From Histidinibacterium aquaticum (lineage in GTDB: Bacteria; Pseudomonadota; Alphaproteobacteria; Rhodobacterales; Rhodobacteraceae), in the NCBI RefSeq assembly GCF_008710275.1, contig NZ_VYQE01000001.1:186001-250000 (forward strand): a stretch of DNA of 64,000 nt, given 5' to 3'. Made by a program: the position numbers and the translations under genes. Positions 25,187-34,746 of this stretch are shown piece after piece. Numbering within the stretch: position 1 is the first letter of the stretch; each line of letters opens with the position of its first letter. The notes below the pieces were generated by a model. It was not told the DNA's origin. It ran no database searches and was given only the letters and a program-made list of their open reading frames with translations.

Positions 25187-26538
25187 GCCACTGGATGGAG
25201 CGTATCCCCGAGGCCGCCCGCGCCTACCTCGAGAGCCACCGCCTCGACGAGGTCGAGTGCGTCATCGCCGACCTCCCGGGCATCGCCCGCGGCAAGGCGG
25301 TGCCCGCCTCGAAGTTCGAGAGGCTGACCCATTTCCACCTGCCCAACTCGATCTTCTACCAGACGATCACCGGCGACTGGGGCGAGGAGGCCGCTTCGGA
25401 CGGCTTCACCGAACCCGACATGGTGCTGACGCCCGATCTGACGACCGCCACCGCCGCCCCCTGGGCGGAGGACGGCACGCTCCAGGTGATCCACGACGCG
25501 CACGATCAGAAGGGCGCGCCGATCCCCACCGCCCCGCGCAACGTGCTGAAGCGGGTGGTCGAGCTCTACGAGGCGCAGGGCTGGACGCCGGTCGTCGCGC
25601 CCGAGATGGAATTCTACCTCGTCGCCCGGAACATCGATCCCGCCAAGGAGATCGAGCCGATGATGGGCCGCACCGGGCGCCCCGCCGCCGCGCGACAGGC
25701 CTATTCCATGACCGCCGTGGACGAATACGGCCCCGTCATCGACGACATCTACGAATGGGCCGAGATCCAGGGCTTCGAGATCGACGGTATCACGCAGGAA
25801 GGCGGCGCGGGCCAGCTCGAGATCAACCTGCGCCACGGCAACCCGGTCAAGCTCGCCGACGAGATATTCTACTTCAAGCGGCTGATCCGCGAGGCGGCGC
25901 TGCGCCATGACTGCTTCGCCACCTTCATGGCCAAGCCCATCGAGGGCGAGCCGGGTTCGGCCATGCACATCCACCACTCGGTGCTGGACAGCCGCGGCCG
26001 CAACCTCTTCACCGGGCCGCAGGGCGGCGAGACCGACGCCTTCTTCCACTTCATCGGCGGCCTGCAGGAGCACCTGCCCTCGGCGGTCGCGCTGATGGCG
26101 CCCTACGTGAACTCCTACCGCCGCTACGTGAAGGACCACGCCGCGCCCATCAACCTGGAGTGGGGCCGCGACAACCGGACGACTGGGATCCGCGTACCCG
26201 TCTCCGACCCCGCCTCGCGCCGGGTGGAGAACCGGATCGCAGGGATGGACTGCAACCCCTACCTCGGAATCGCCGCCTCGCTGGCCTGCGGCTATCTCGG
26301 GCTCATGTCCGAGCGCTGGCCGGACAAGCGCTTTCACGGCGACGCCTACGAGGCCGAGGACGCGATCCCGCGCGGCGTCTACGCGGCGCTCGACCTCTTC
26401 GACGGCGCGACGGCGCTGCACGAGGCCCTGCACCCGGAGTTCGCCCGCGTCTATTCCATCGTGAAGCGGGCGGAGTACGACGAGTTCCTGCAGGTGATCT
26501 CACCCTGGGAGCGCGAGCACCTGCTGCTCAACGTCTGA
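25183..26538 (+). CDS. Second glutamine-synthetase-family ligase (PuuA-like)
   Basis: 451 residues, without an HTH. It starts MSHWMERIPEAARAYLESHRLDEVECVIADLPGIARGK and carries APEMEFYLV, SAMHIHHSV, NRTTGIRVP and RVENRIAGMDCNPY, the same catalytic set as the upstream fusion but clearly a diverged paralogue. It probably gamma-glutamylates a related amine or forms mixed oligomers with the fusion protein. The ATG at 25183 overlaps the amidotransferase stop. Two GS-like ligases in one operon suggest either two substrates or a catalytic/regulatory division of labour. Confidence 0.92.
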   Translation: MSHWMERIPEAARAYLESHRLDEVECVIADLPGIARGKAVPASKFERLTHFHLPNSIFYQTITGDWGEEAASDGFTEPDMVLTPDLTTATAAPWAEDGTLQVIHDAHDQKGAPIPTAPRNVLKRVVELYEAQGWTPVVAPEMEFYLVARNIDPAKEIEPMMGRTGRPAAARQAYSMTAVDEYGPVIDDIYEWAEIQGFEIDGITQEGGAGQLEINLRHGNPVKLADEIFYFKRLIREAALRHDCFATFMAKPIEGEPGSAMHIHHSVLDSRGRNLFTGPQGGETDAFFHFIGGLQEHLPSAVALMAPYVNSYRRYVKDHAAPINLEWGRDNRTTGIRVPVSDPASRRVENRIAGMDCNPYLGIAASLACGYLGLMSERWPDKRFHGDAYEAEDAIPRGVYAALDLFDGATALHEALHPEFARVYSIVKRAEYDEFLQVISPWEREHLLLNV

Positions 26539-26577
26539 GGACTTGGCTTCGCCGCCGCGCTGCGGCATGAGACCCCG

Positions 26578-27882
26578 ATGAGCCCGCTTTACCGAAACGA
26601 CGACCCCGGCACCTACCCGGCGAGCTGGTACGCCGAGACATCCGACCCCGGACCGCAGCGCGAGCCGCTGCGCGGGGAGGAGAAGGCGGACGTCGCCATC
26701 GTGGGCGCGGGCTACACCGGCCTGTCGGCGGCGCTCGCGCTGGCGGAGCGCGGGATGCGGGTCATCGTGCTGGAGGCGCATCGCGCAGGCTTCGGCGCCT
26801 CGGGGCGCAACGGCGGACAGGTCTCCGCCGGCTACAACAAGGACCAGCGCTGGCTCGAGCAGCGCCTCGGCGAAGGCCCGGCCCGGATGCTCTGGGATCT
26901 CGGGCTGGAGGCGCGCGACCTGACCCGGTCGCTGGTCGCCGACCATGCGCCGGAAGCCCGGTTCATGCCCGGCGTGCTGCACGGCGCCTGGGGCGCGAAG
27001 GGCGCGGAAGAGGAACGTCGCTACGGCGCCTGGCTGGCCGAGCGCTACGGCTACCAGACGCAATACCTCGACCAGGACGCCTTCCGGGAGATTTGCCCCT
27101 CTCCGGTCTATTCCGGCGGGCTGCTCGACATGGGCTCCGGACATCTGCACCCGCTCCGCCTGGTCCTTGGGCTCGCCCACGGCGCGGAGGCGGCGGGTGC
27201 GGTGATCCACGAGCTCTCCGAGGTCAGGGAGGTGCGCACCGACGGGCCACGCCCGGTCCTGCGGACCGCCGAAGGCACCGTCGAGGCCGAGCACGTCATC
27301 CTGGCGGGCAACGGGTACCTGCCGGGCCTCTCGCGGCGATATGCCTCCCGGGTCATGCCGATCAACTCCTTCATCGCGGCGACCGAGCCGCTGGGAGAGC
27401 AGGCGGACGAGGTCCTCCGCCGCGACATCGCCGTCGCCGACGACAAGTTCGTGGTGAACTACTTCCGCCTCAGCGAGGACAAGCGCCTGCTCTTCGGCGG
27501 GCGGGAGAGCTATTCCATCGGCTACCCCAAGGACATCCTCACCGCGCTCAGGGCCCGCATGGCCCGGCTCTTTCCCGGGCTGCGCGACGCCGCGATCTCC
27601 CATCACTGGGGCGGGACGCTCGGCATCACCATGAGCCGCCTGCCCTACCTCGACCGGGTCGCCCCCGGCATCCTCGCCGCCGGCGGGTTCTCGGGGCACG
27701 GCGTGGCGCTCTCGCTTTTGTCGGGCCGCGTCATGGCCGAGGCCGTCGCGGGCGAGAAGGAGCGGTTCGATACCCTCTCCACCCTCCCCGTGCCCGCCTT
27801 CCCCGGCGGACCGGCCTTCCGCGCGCCGCTGCTGACGCTGGCGATGACGTGGTACTCCCTGCGCGACCGCTTCGGCATCTGA
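26578..27882 (+). CDS. FAD-dependent amine oxidoreductase (PuuB/DadA-like)
   Basis: 434 residues. The dinucleotide-binding motif VAIVGAGYTGLSAALALAERG starts near residue 39, and the C-terminal GGFSGHGVALS is the conserved FAD-binding end of DAO-family enzymes. ASGRNGGQVSAGYN is typical of gamma-glutamylputrescine oxidases (PuuB) and their relatives. It should oxidise the gamma-glutamylated amine to an aldehyde plus ammonia and peroxide. The gene is 39 bases after the second ligase and is the last of the cluster; no aldehyde dehydrogenase follows inside the window. Confidence 0.92.
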   Translation: MSPLYRNDDPGTYPASWYAETSDPGPQREPLRGEEKADVAIVGAGYTGLSAALALAERGMRVIVLEAHRAGFGASGRNGGQVSAGYNKDQRWLEQRLGEGPARMLWDLGLEARDLTRSLVADHAPEARFMPGVLHGAWGAKGAEEERRYGAWLAERYGYQTQYLDQDAFREICPSPVYSGGLLDMGSGHLHPLRLVLGLAHGAEAAGAVIHELSEVREVRTDGPRPVLRTAEGTVEAEHVILAGNGYLPGLSRRYASRVMPINSFIAATEPLGEQADEVLRRDIAVADDKFVVNYFRLSEDKRLLFGGRESYSIGYPKDILTALRARMARLFPGLRDAAISHHWGGTLGITMSRLPYLDRVAPGILAAGGFSGHGVALSLLSGRVMAEAVAGEKERFDTLSTLPVPAFPGGPAFRAPLLTLAMTWYSLRDRFGI

Positions 27883-27995
27883 CGTCTCTTCAGACGCCCA
27901 GAGCATCGGACACGGCAAGAGAGCGGCCTCCATCGCGGCTCGCCGCCGCGTGACGACCCGGTTCGCAGGCCAATTCGGGATCAACCCGACGCCCC

Positions 27996-28017
27996 CGGGC
28001 CTCATCCGCGAGGCCCG
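27996..28017. terminator. Hairpin between convergent oxidase and MarR genes
   Basis: Stem CGGGCCTC / GAGGCCCG with a six-base loop, 113 bases past the oxidase stop and 41 bases beyond the stop of the converging MarR gene. Likely shared terminator. Confidence 0.4.
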
Positions 28018-28057
28018 CGGGCTCCCGGCGCCCGGCCCATCGCCCCGGGGCCTGCAC

Positions 28058-28567
28058 CTAGTAGATGTAGCGGATCCGCTCGCCCCAGAACCGTTCCAGC
28101 CGCTTGAGCGCGACCGTCATGTCCTCGATCCCGGCCATGTCGAGCACGCCCGTGCCAACAAGCTCCCTCGCGTGCCGCGCGAAGAGCCGCGCGATGATGT
28201 CGCGCACTTCCCGCCCGCGGGGGGTCAGCCGGACCCGCACCGACCGGCGGTCGATCTCGCACCGCTGGTGGTGCATGTAGCCAAGCTCCACCAGTTTCTT
28301 GAGATTGTACGAGACGTTGGACCCCTGATAGTAGCCGCGCGACTTCAGCTCCCCGGCGGTCACCTCGTTGTCGCCCACATGGTAGAGCAGAAGGCCCTGC
28401 ACCGGGTTGATCTCGAGAACCGACAGCCGCTCGAACTCGTCCTTCACGAGGTCCAGCAGCAGCCGGTGCAGGCGTTCGACCAGCCCCAGCACATCCAGGT
28501 AGCGTGCCAGGAACCCCGCTTCCGCGGCAGAGGCGCCCGGCTGGTTCAGTGGCGCGAAAACGCTCAT
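28058..28567 (-). CDS. LdtR-type MarR family winged-helix regulator
   Basis: 169 residues. The core NPVQGLLLYHVGDNEVTAGELKSRGYY followed by QGSNVSYNLKKLVELGYMH is a winged HTH strongly resembling LdtR, the Rhizobiales/Rhodobacterales MarR regulator that controls an L,D-transpeptidase gene and stress tolerance. Long helices at both ends would form the dimer. A dedicated ldt gene is not in this window, so targets are elsewhere. The upstream gap before sdhE (28568-28680) contains an AT-rich stretch suited to its promoter. Confidence 0.88.
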   Translation of the reverse strand: MSVFAPLNQPGASAAEAGFLARYLDVLGLVERLHRLLLDLVKDEFERLSVLEINPVQGLLLYHVGDNEVTAGELKSRGYYQGSNVSYNLKKLVELGYMHHQRCEIDRRSVRVRLTPRGREVRDIIARLFARHARELVGTGVLDMAGIEDMTVALKRLERFWGERIRYIY

Positions 28568-28680
28568 GCCCGGTCTCCAGATGGCCTGTCCGGGACCGTT
28601 TTGACGCCGAATGCCGAAAATATCGTTAACCGGACCGCCCTCTACCGAGGCGGGGATCCGGTCGCCATTTCAAGGCACTC

Positions 28681-28953
28681 TCAGCTGACCGGCCCGCCGG
28701 ACACCTGCCGCGCGATCCGGTCGATCATCGGCGCGTGCCGCTCCGGCGGTGCGCTCTGCCCGCTCACCCAGGCGTAGAGTTCCTGGTCATTCTCCTCGAG
28801 CAGCGCCTCGAAGTCGTCGAGCTGTTCCGGCCCCAGGGCCGCCAGCTCGCTCTCGGCGAAGCGCATGAGGATCAGGTCCATCTCCTTGATGCCACGCCGT
28901 CCGGCGCGCATCCGCAGCCGCTTGAGCCGGGTCTCCCGCGTCTCCTGCCCCAT
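28681..28953 (-). CDS. sdhE: FAD assembly factor SdhE (DUF339)
   Basis: 90 residues, all helical. The RGIKEMDLIL motif (the conserved RGxxE that promotes covalent FAD attachment) is followed by FEALLEENDQELYAWV. It helps flavinylate succinate dehydrogenase SdhA. Start ATG at 28951-28953. It overlaps the XRE regulator gene by one base on the same strand, an unusual operon partner. Confidence 0.92.
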   Translation of the reverse strand: MGQETRETRLKRLRMRAGRRGIKEMDLILMRFAESELAALGPEQLDDFEALLEENDQELYAWVSGQSAPPERHAPMIDRIARQVSGGPVS

Positions 28954-29396
28954 CAGGCGCCGCCCTGAAGGTGCCGCTTCAGACGCTTCTCGAGGACGCC
29001 CATCCGCTCGCACAAACGCTCGGACTCGGTGCGCAGCAGCCGCAGCTCGGCCAGGATCTCCAGCCCGTCCTGCGGGATCTCCTCCGCGTCGGGGCCCGAG
29101 AGCCCTTCTCCCTGCCCGGTCAGCAGCCAGCGGAGCGACACGCCGAGCAATCCGGAGAGCATTGACAGGCGGTTCGCCCGAGGCTCCGCCTGGTCGTCTT
29201 CCCACCGGGTGAGCGTCGACAGCTTCACCCCGACCCGTTTCGCGAGGTCCTTCTGGCTCATACCCGCCGCCTCCCGCGCCGCCGCCAGGCGGTCGCCGAA
29301 GGTTGCACTCTCGTCGCTGAACCAGCCGTCCTTGGTGTCTGCGGCCATCTCGTCCTCGAAGTCCCGATGCTCGTCGCTGATGCTTGTGTAAGTCAC
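28953..29396 (-). CDS. XRE-family helix-turn-helix protein
   Basis: 147 residues. After a polar, acidic N-terminus, residues about 34-90 form an HTH_3 domain (DRLAAAREAAGMSQKDLAKRV, then LSTLTRWEDDQAEPR), followed by RLSMLSGLLGVSLRWLLTG. The C-terminus (110-145) is a coiled-coil-like helix, probably for oligomerisation. The GTG start at 29396 is supported by a strong AGGGAGG site, preferred over the ATG at 29348. The one-base overlap with sdhE implies coupled translation. Confidence 0.85.
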   Translation of the reverse strand: MTYTSISDEHRDFEDEMAADTKDGWFSDESATFGDRLAAAREAAGMSQKDLAKRVGVKLSTLTRWEDDQAEPRANRLSMLSGLLGVSLRWLLTGQGEGLSGPDAEEIPQDGLEILAELRLLRTESERLCERMGVLEKRLKRHLQGGA

Positions 29397-29409
29397 GCAA
29401 CCTCCCTAA

Positions 29410-30648
<1,239 letters not shown>

Positions 30649-30671
30649 GGCAGACGAGGGCAGCCAGCAGC

Positions 30672-31082
30672 ATGAATGAGCTTCCGGACTACTACTTCCG
30701 GGTGCGCGAGAATGGCGCGGTCGTCTTCCGCGTGGACAGCGAGAACCGCCAGAAGCGGATCGAGATGGACCAGATCGCGGTCGTCAACGTCAAGAAGCGC
30801 GAGATCAGGCCGCACGGGGACCGGGAGCTCACCCAGGCCGACCTCGACCGGATCGAAGCCTGGATGGCCGAACGCATCGCGCTACTCGCCAAGCGCGACA
30901 TCGACGACATCCACCGCGCCGTGGACTACCTCAACACCACCACCCAGTGGGTCCAGTCCAACGCGACGGACGACCAGCTCGAGGAGGTGACCGACGCCCT
31001 CCTGCTCGCCATGCACGACCTCCGAACCGTGCTCGTGCGCAAGAAGGCCGACCGGCTGACCCGCGACCGCGGCGAGGAGTGA
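30672..31082 (+). CDS. Conserved hypothetical protein, basic/helical (136 aa)
   Basis: A soluble, highly charged protein with no membrane segment. The first 50 residues look beta-rich (DYYFRVRENGAVVFRVDSEN), and the rest forms helices including RIEAWMAERIALLAKRDIDD. No enzymatic motif was found. It lies 23 bases after the aminotransferase and about 70 bases before the phosphatase gene on the same strand. From memory, similar proteins occur across Rhodobacteraceae. Function unknown. Confidence 0.75.
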   Translation: MNELPDYYFRVRENGAVVFRVDSENRQKRIEMDQIAVVNVKKREIRPHGDRELTQADLDRIEAWMAERIALLAKRDIDDIHRAVDYLNTTTQWVQSNATDDQLEEVTDALLLAMHDLRTVLVRKKADRLTRDRGEE

Positions 31083-31152
31083 CCCGGCGCTCCGAAGCCG
31101 GATCGCCGCCGCCGCCCTTGCAATGCCCGCCGCTCCGCGCCAAGTGACCGGC

Positions 31153-31884
31153 ATGTCCGAAGGCTGGCTCAAACGACTGTCGCGCGCCGAGCAGAAGTGG
31201 CGCAGGGGCTTCGGACGGGACATCGTCGACCCGCTCGAGCGGCGGCGCTCGTTCTGGCACTACAACTGGCTCGACCACGCCCACCTTCGCCGTCTCTGGT
31301 CCAACGAGGCGCAGATCGCTCCCGGCGTCTGGCGCTCGAACCAGCCGACCCTGCGGCGGCTGCGGCGCATCCGCGACAAGCACGGCGTGCGCACCGTCCT
31401 CAACCTGCGCGGCGAGGATGTCTTCGCTCACTTTCTCTTCCTGCAGGAGAACTGCGAGCGGCTCGGCCTGCGGCTGGTCAACGTGAAGCTCAACGCGACC
31501 GTCGCGCCCTCTCGGGACAATCTGCTTGAGCTGCTGGACGCCTTCGAGGCGGTAGAGCCGCCGCTTCTGATGCACTGCAAATCCGGCGCCGACCGGACCG
31601 GCCTCGCCGCCGTGCTCTGGCTCATGATCAAGCAGGGCAAGAGCCTGGATGAGGCGCGCGGCCAACTCCACTGGCGGCATCACCACTGGCGCAACTCCCG
31701 CGCCGGCATTCTGGACGAGGTGCTCGACCTCTACGCAGCCCGGCTCCGCCAGGGCGAGATCGCGATCGACGACTGGATTCGGCAGGAATACACCAAGGAG
31801 GCCGCGAAGGAGGCCTTCGAGGCGCGCCGGATCAGCCGGAAGACAGCCGCCCGCTCCAGCCCCAGAACCTCGCCGAAAGCATGA
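31153..31884 (+). CDS. Tyrosine/dual-specificity phosphatase-like protein
   Basis: About 243 residues. The CX5R phosphatase loop is HCKSGADRTG, so the nucleophilic Cys and the Arg are intact. An upstream VLNLRGED region and a general-acid neighbourhood fit DUF442/tyrosine-phosphatase-like enzymes. No signal peptide. The start is uncertain: ATG at 31153 is preferred, but an in-frame ATG at 31123 adds ten residues; neither has a good ribosome site. The last 17 codons overlap the 3' end of the convergent MATE gene by 53 bases. Confidence 0.82.
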   Translation: MSEGWLKRLSRAEQKWRRGFGRDIVDPLERRRSFWHYNWLDHAHLRRLWSNEAQIAPGVWRSNQPTLRRLRRIRDKHGVRTVLNLRGEDVFAHFLFLQENCERLGLRLVNVKLNATVAPSRDNLLELLDAFEAVEPPLLMHCKSGADRTGLAAVLWLMIKQGKSLDEARGQLHWRHHHWRNSRAGILDEVLDLYAARLRQGEIAIDDWIRQEYTKEAAKEAFEARRISRKTAARSSPRTSPKA

Positions 31885-33214
31885 CCGCCGCGGCCCCGAG
31901 GCCGACGGACATGCCCAGCCAGACGCCCTGCCCGCCCAGCCCCAGCGGGAAGGCGAGCAGGTAGCCCACCGGCATCCCGAGGATCCAGTAGCTCACGCAG
32001 GCGATGGCGAGAGGCACCGCGGTGTCCTGCACGCCGCGCAGCAGCCCGATCGTCATGACCTGGGCGGCATCCACGACCTGGAAGAGCGCGGCGATGATCA
32101 GGAGCGCGACGCCCGCCGCCACGATCTCGGACCGGAGCGGGTCGGCCGGATCGACAAAGAGGCCCACCAGCAGCTCCGGCACCAAGAGGAAGACCGTGAC
32201 CGTCAGGGCCACCGCCGCGCCGGAGAGCGCCAGCGCCACGCCGGCTCCCTCGCGCAGCGCGCGGCCGTCCCGGCGGCCATAGGCCCGGCCCGCCCGCACC
32301 GTGGCCGCCTGGCTCAGCCCGAGGTGCACCACGAAGGTCACCGAGGCGAGTTGCATCGCGATCCCGTGCGCCGCGAGCCAGACCTCGCCGATCCAGCCCA
32401 TCATCACCGCCGCCGCCGAGAACAGCCCGGCCTCCGCCACGGTCGTCAGCCCCATCGGCAGGCCCAGCCGGAAGACCCGCGCCGCGACCTGCGCATCGAA
32501 CCGCCAGAGCCGGGTGAAAAGGTCGTACTCCGGGCAGCGCCGCATCGCGTAGACCACGAACCAGACGAAACCCATGGTCTGCACCAGCGCCGTGGCGATG
32601 CCCGCGCCCCGCAGGCCGAGCTCCGGCGCACCGAGCTGGCCGAAGATCAGCACCCAGTTCAGCACGCTGTTGACCACCAGCGAGGCCAGCGAGATCCGCA
32701 GGATCACCCGCGTCAGCTCCAGCGCCGAGAGGAAGGACCGCAGCGTGATCGCGAAGAGCGCGGGGATCATGCCCCAGCCGGTGATCCGCAGGTAGGACTG
32801 CGCCAGCGCCGCGATCTCCGGGTCCTGGCCCAGCGCGCGCAGCACCGGCTCGGACCACCAGAACACCGGCAGGAAGACCAGGGCCGCCGCCACCGAAAGC
32901 CACAGGCCCATCCGCGTCACCCGCCGCGCGGTCACCGTGTCGCCGCCCTCTGCCGCCTCGGCCACCAGGGGCGTGACGGCCCAAGCGAAACCCGCGCCCA
33001 GGAGGAAGAGCAGGAACCAGAAGCTCGTGCCGATGGTGACCGCCGCCAGCGCGGTCACGTCGTACCAGCCCAGCATCAGCACATCGACGAACTGGATCGC
33101 CGTCTGCGCCACGTTCGACCCGATCAGCGGCAGCCCGAGCGTCAGCAGCGCCGCGGCGTGACCGCGTCGGGAGGGGCCGCCGCGGGCGGCGATGCTATGG
33201 GCGGGCGCGCTCAT
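31832..33214 (-). CDS. MATE-family multidrug/cation efflux pump
   Basis: 460 residues with about twelve hydrophobic helices in two halves. MATE signatures include GLPLIGSNVAQTAIQFVDVLMLGW in the first helix and a matching GLPMGLTTVAEAGLFS at the start of the second half. It exports drugs or metabolites in exchange for Na+ or H+ in the inner membrane; substrates are not predictable. It is convergent with and overlaps the phosphatase gene, and is divergent from the transglycosylase gene across 155 bases. Confidence 0.93.
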   Translation of the reverse strand: MSAPAHSIAARGGPSRRGHAAALLTLGLPLIGSNVAQTAIQFVDVLMLGWYDVTALAAVTIGTSFWFLLFLLGAGFAWAVTPLVAEAAEGGDTVTARRVTRMGLWLSVAAALVFLPVFWWSEPVLRALGQDPEIAALAQSYLRITGWGMIPALFAITLRSFLSALELTRVILRISLASLVVNSVLNWVLIFGQLGAPELGLRGAGIATALVQTMGFVWFVVYAMRRCPEYDLFTRLWRFDAQVAARVFRLGLPMGLTTVAEAGLFSAAAVMMGWIGEVWLAAHGIAMQLASVTFVVHLGLSQAATVRAGRAYGRRDGRALREGAGVALALSGAAVALTVTVFLLVPELLVGLFVDPADPLRSEIVAAGVALLIIAALFQVVDAAQVMTIGLLRGVQDTAVPLAIACVSYWILGMPVGYLLAFPLGLGGQGVWLGMSVGLGAAAVMLSARFWGWSGRLSSG

Positions 33215-33369
33215 GGCCCGGGCCTTACGCCCGGGCCCGAGCCGGGTCCAGAGCGAAGCCGCCGCCCGATCGGCGAGCCTGCGCCTGCCGGGTGCGGCCC
33301 CCCTTGCGCCGCTGCGGACCAGCCCTCACCCTCCCGCGCGACGTGACCCCGTTGCCGGAGTACCCATCC

Positions 33370-34611
33370 ATGAAAGCCGACCGCCGTACCGTGACCCTCG
33401 GCCTCGCCGCGACACTGCTCACCGCCTGCGGCGGTGCGCCGCCGATCCCCGGCGCCTCGGCCCAGACGCCACCGGACCCGGCGCTCCTGCCGCAGCCGAA
33501 TCCCGGCTGGGACGCCTGGGTGGCCGCCTACCGCGACCGGGCGCTTGCCCGCGGCATCCAGCCCGGCGTCTTCGACCGGGCCTTCGCCGGGGCCGGCTAC
33601 CTCCCCGGCGTGATCGAACGCGACCGCAACCAGACCGAGTTCACGCGCACCCTGCAGGACTACCTGCAGATCGCCGCCCGGCCCGAGCGCGTCGAACTCG
33701 GCCGTGCCGCCTACCGCCGCCAGGCCTCGACGCTCCAGGCCATCGAGCAGCGCTACGGCGTGCCCGCCACCGTGGTCGCCGCGATCTGGGGGCTGGAGAG
33801 CCGCTACGGCACCCGCCGGGGCGAGATCCCCGTGGTTTCCGCCACCTCGACGCTGGCCTACGACGGGCGGCGCGGAGAGTTCTTCGAAAGCCAGCTCACC
33901 TCGGCCCTGCGCATCCTGCAATCCGGCGACACTTCGCCCGACAACATGACCGGCAGCTGGGCGGGCGCCATGGGCCACACCCAGTTCATCCCGACCTCCT
34001 ACCAGGAATACGCCGTCGACTTCGACGGCGACGGGCGGCGCGACATCTGGGCGGAGGATCCCACCGACGCCCTCGCCTCCACCGCCAACTACCTCGCCCG
34101 TGCCGGCTGGCGCAGCGGCGAGCCCTGGGGCTTCGAGGTCCGCCTGCCCTCGGGCTATTCCGGCCCCGAGGGCCGCAACACCACGCGCGCCCTGTCCGAC
34201 TGGGCGGCGCGCGGCATCACCCGGGCCGACGGCAGCCCCCTGCCCTCCTCCGGGTCCGCTGCGCTGATCCAGCCGCAGGCCGGCGGCCCGGCCTTCCTCG
34301 CCTTCCGAAACTTCGAGGTCATCGCCCGCTACAACAACGCCACGAGCTACGTGATCGGCGTGGGCTACCTCTCCGACCGGATCGGCGGCGCGGGACCCTT
34401 GCAGGGCGGCTTCCCACCCGACCGCTACGGGCTCACTCTGGAGGACCGCCAGGCGCTCCAGCGCGGGCTGACGGCGGCTGGCTTCGATGCGGGCTCCCCC
34501 GACGGGGTGATCGGCACCGGAACCATCGAGGCCATCGAGGCCTACCAGGCCGCGAACGGCCTGCCCGTGACCGGAGAACCCTCCCGCGAGCTCCTCGCCC
34601 GCCTGCGCTGA
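33370..34611 (+). CDS. Lytic murein transglycosylase (MltB family) with peptidoglycan-binding domain
   Basis: 413 residues. The N-terminus has twin arginines followed by a hydrophobic stretch and LTAC, suggesting an RR-type (possibly Tat) lipoprotein signal. The catalytic domain has the active-site Glu in WGLESRYG, plus MGHTQFIPTSYQ and DFDGDGRRDIW. The C-terminus is a PG_binding_1 repeat (LQRGLTAAGFDAGSPDGVIG). It cleaves glycan strands to form 1,6-anhydro-muropeptides in cell-wall turnover. ATG at 33370. Confidence 0.93.
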   Translation: MKADRRTVTLGLAATLLTACGGAPPIPGASAQTPPDPALLPQPNPGWDAWVAAYRDRALARGIQPGVFDRAFAGAGYLPGVIERDRNQTEFTRTLQDYLQIAARPERVELGRAAYRRQASTLQAIEQRYGVPATVVAAIWGLESRYGTRRGEIPVVSATSTLAYDGRRGEFFESQLTSALRILQSGDTSPDNMTGSWAGAMGHTQFIPTSYQEYAVDFDGDGRRDIWAEDPTDALASTANYLARAGWRSGEPWGFEVRLPSGYSGPEGRNTTRALSDWAARGITRADGSPLPSSGSAALIQPQAGGPAFLAFRNFEVIARYNNATSYVIGVGYLSDRIGGAGPLQGGFPPDRYGLTLEDRQALQRGLTAAGFDAGSPDGVIGTGTIEAIEAYQAANGLPVTGEPSRELLARLR

Positions 34612-34689
34612 GGGTCGCGAAGCTCCCGGAGCGGACTCAAGGCCGAGGGCCGCCGCGCCGCGGCCCGTCGATGGCGCGGCTCTGCACGC

Positions 34690-34725
34690 AAGGAAAAGGG
34701 CTCCCGAAGTCACCCACGGGAGCCC
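34690..34725 (-). terminator. Rho-independent terminator of the epimerase gene
   Basis: Nine-bp stem GGGCTCCCG / CGGGAGCCC with a ten-base loop (34698-34725). Read on the minus strand it is followed by TTTTCCTT, a proper U-tract, so it primarily terminates the epimerase transcript 21 bases after its stop. It could also act weakly on the transglycosylase transcript. Confidence 0.75.
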
Positions 34726-34746
34726 AAACTCACGTCCCTCGCAGAC

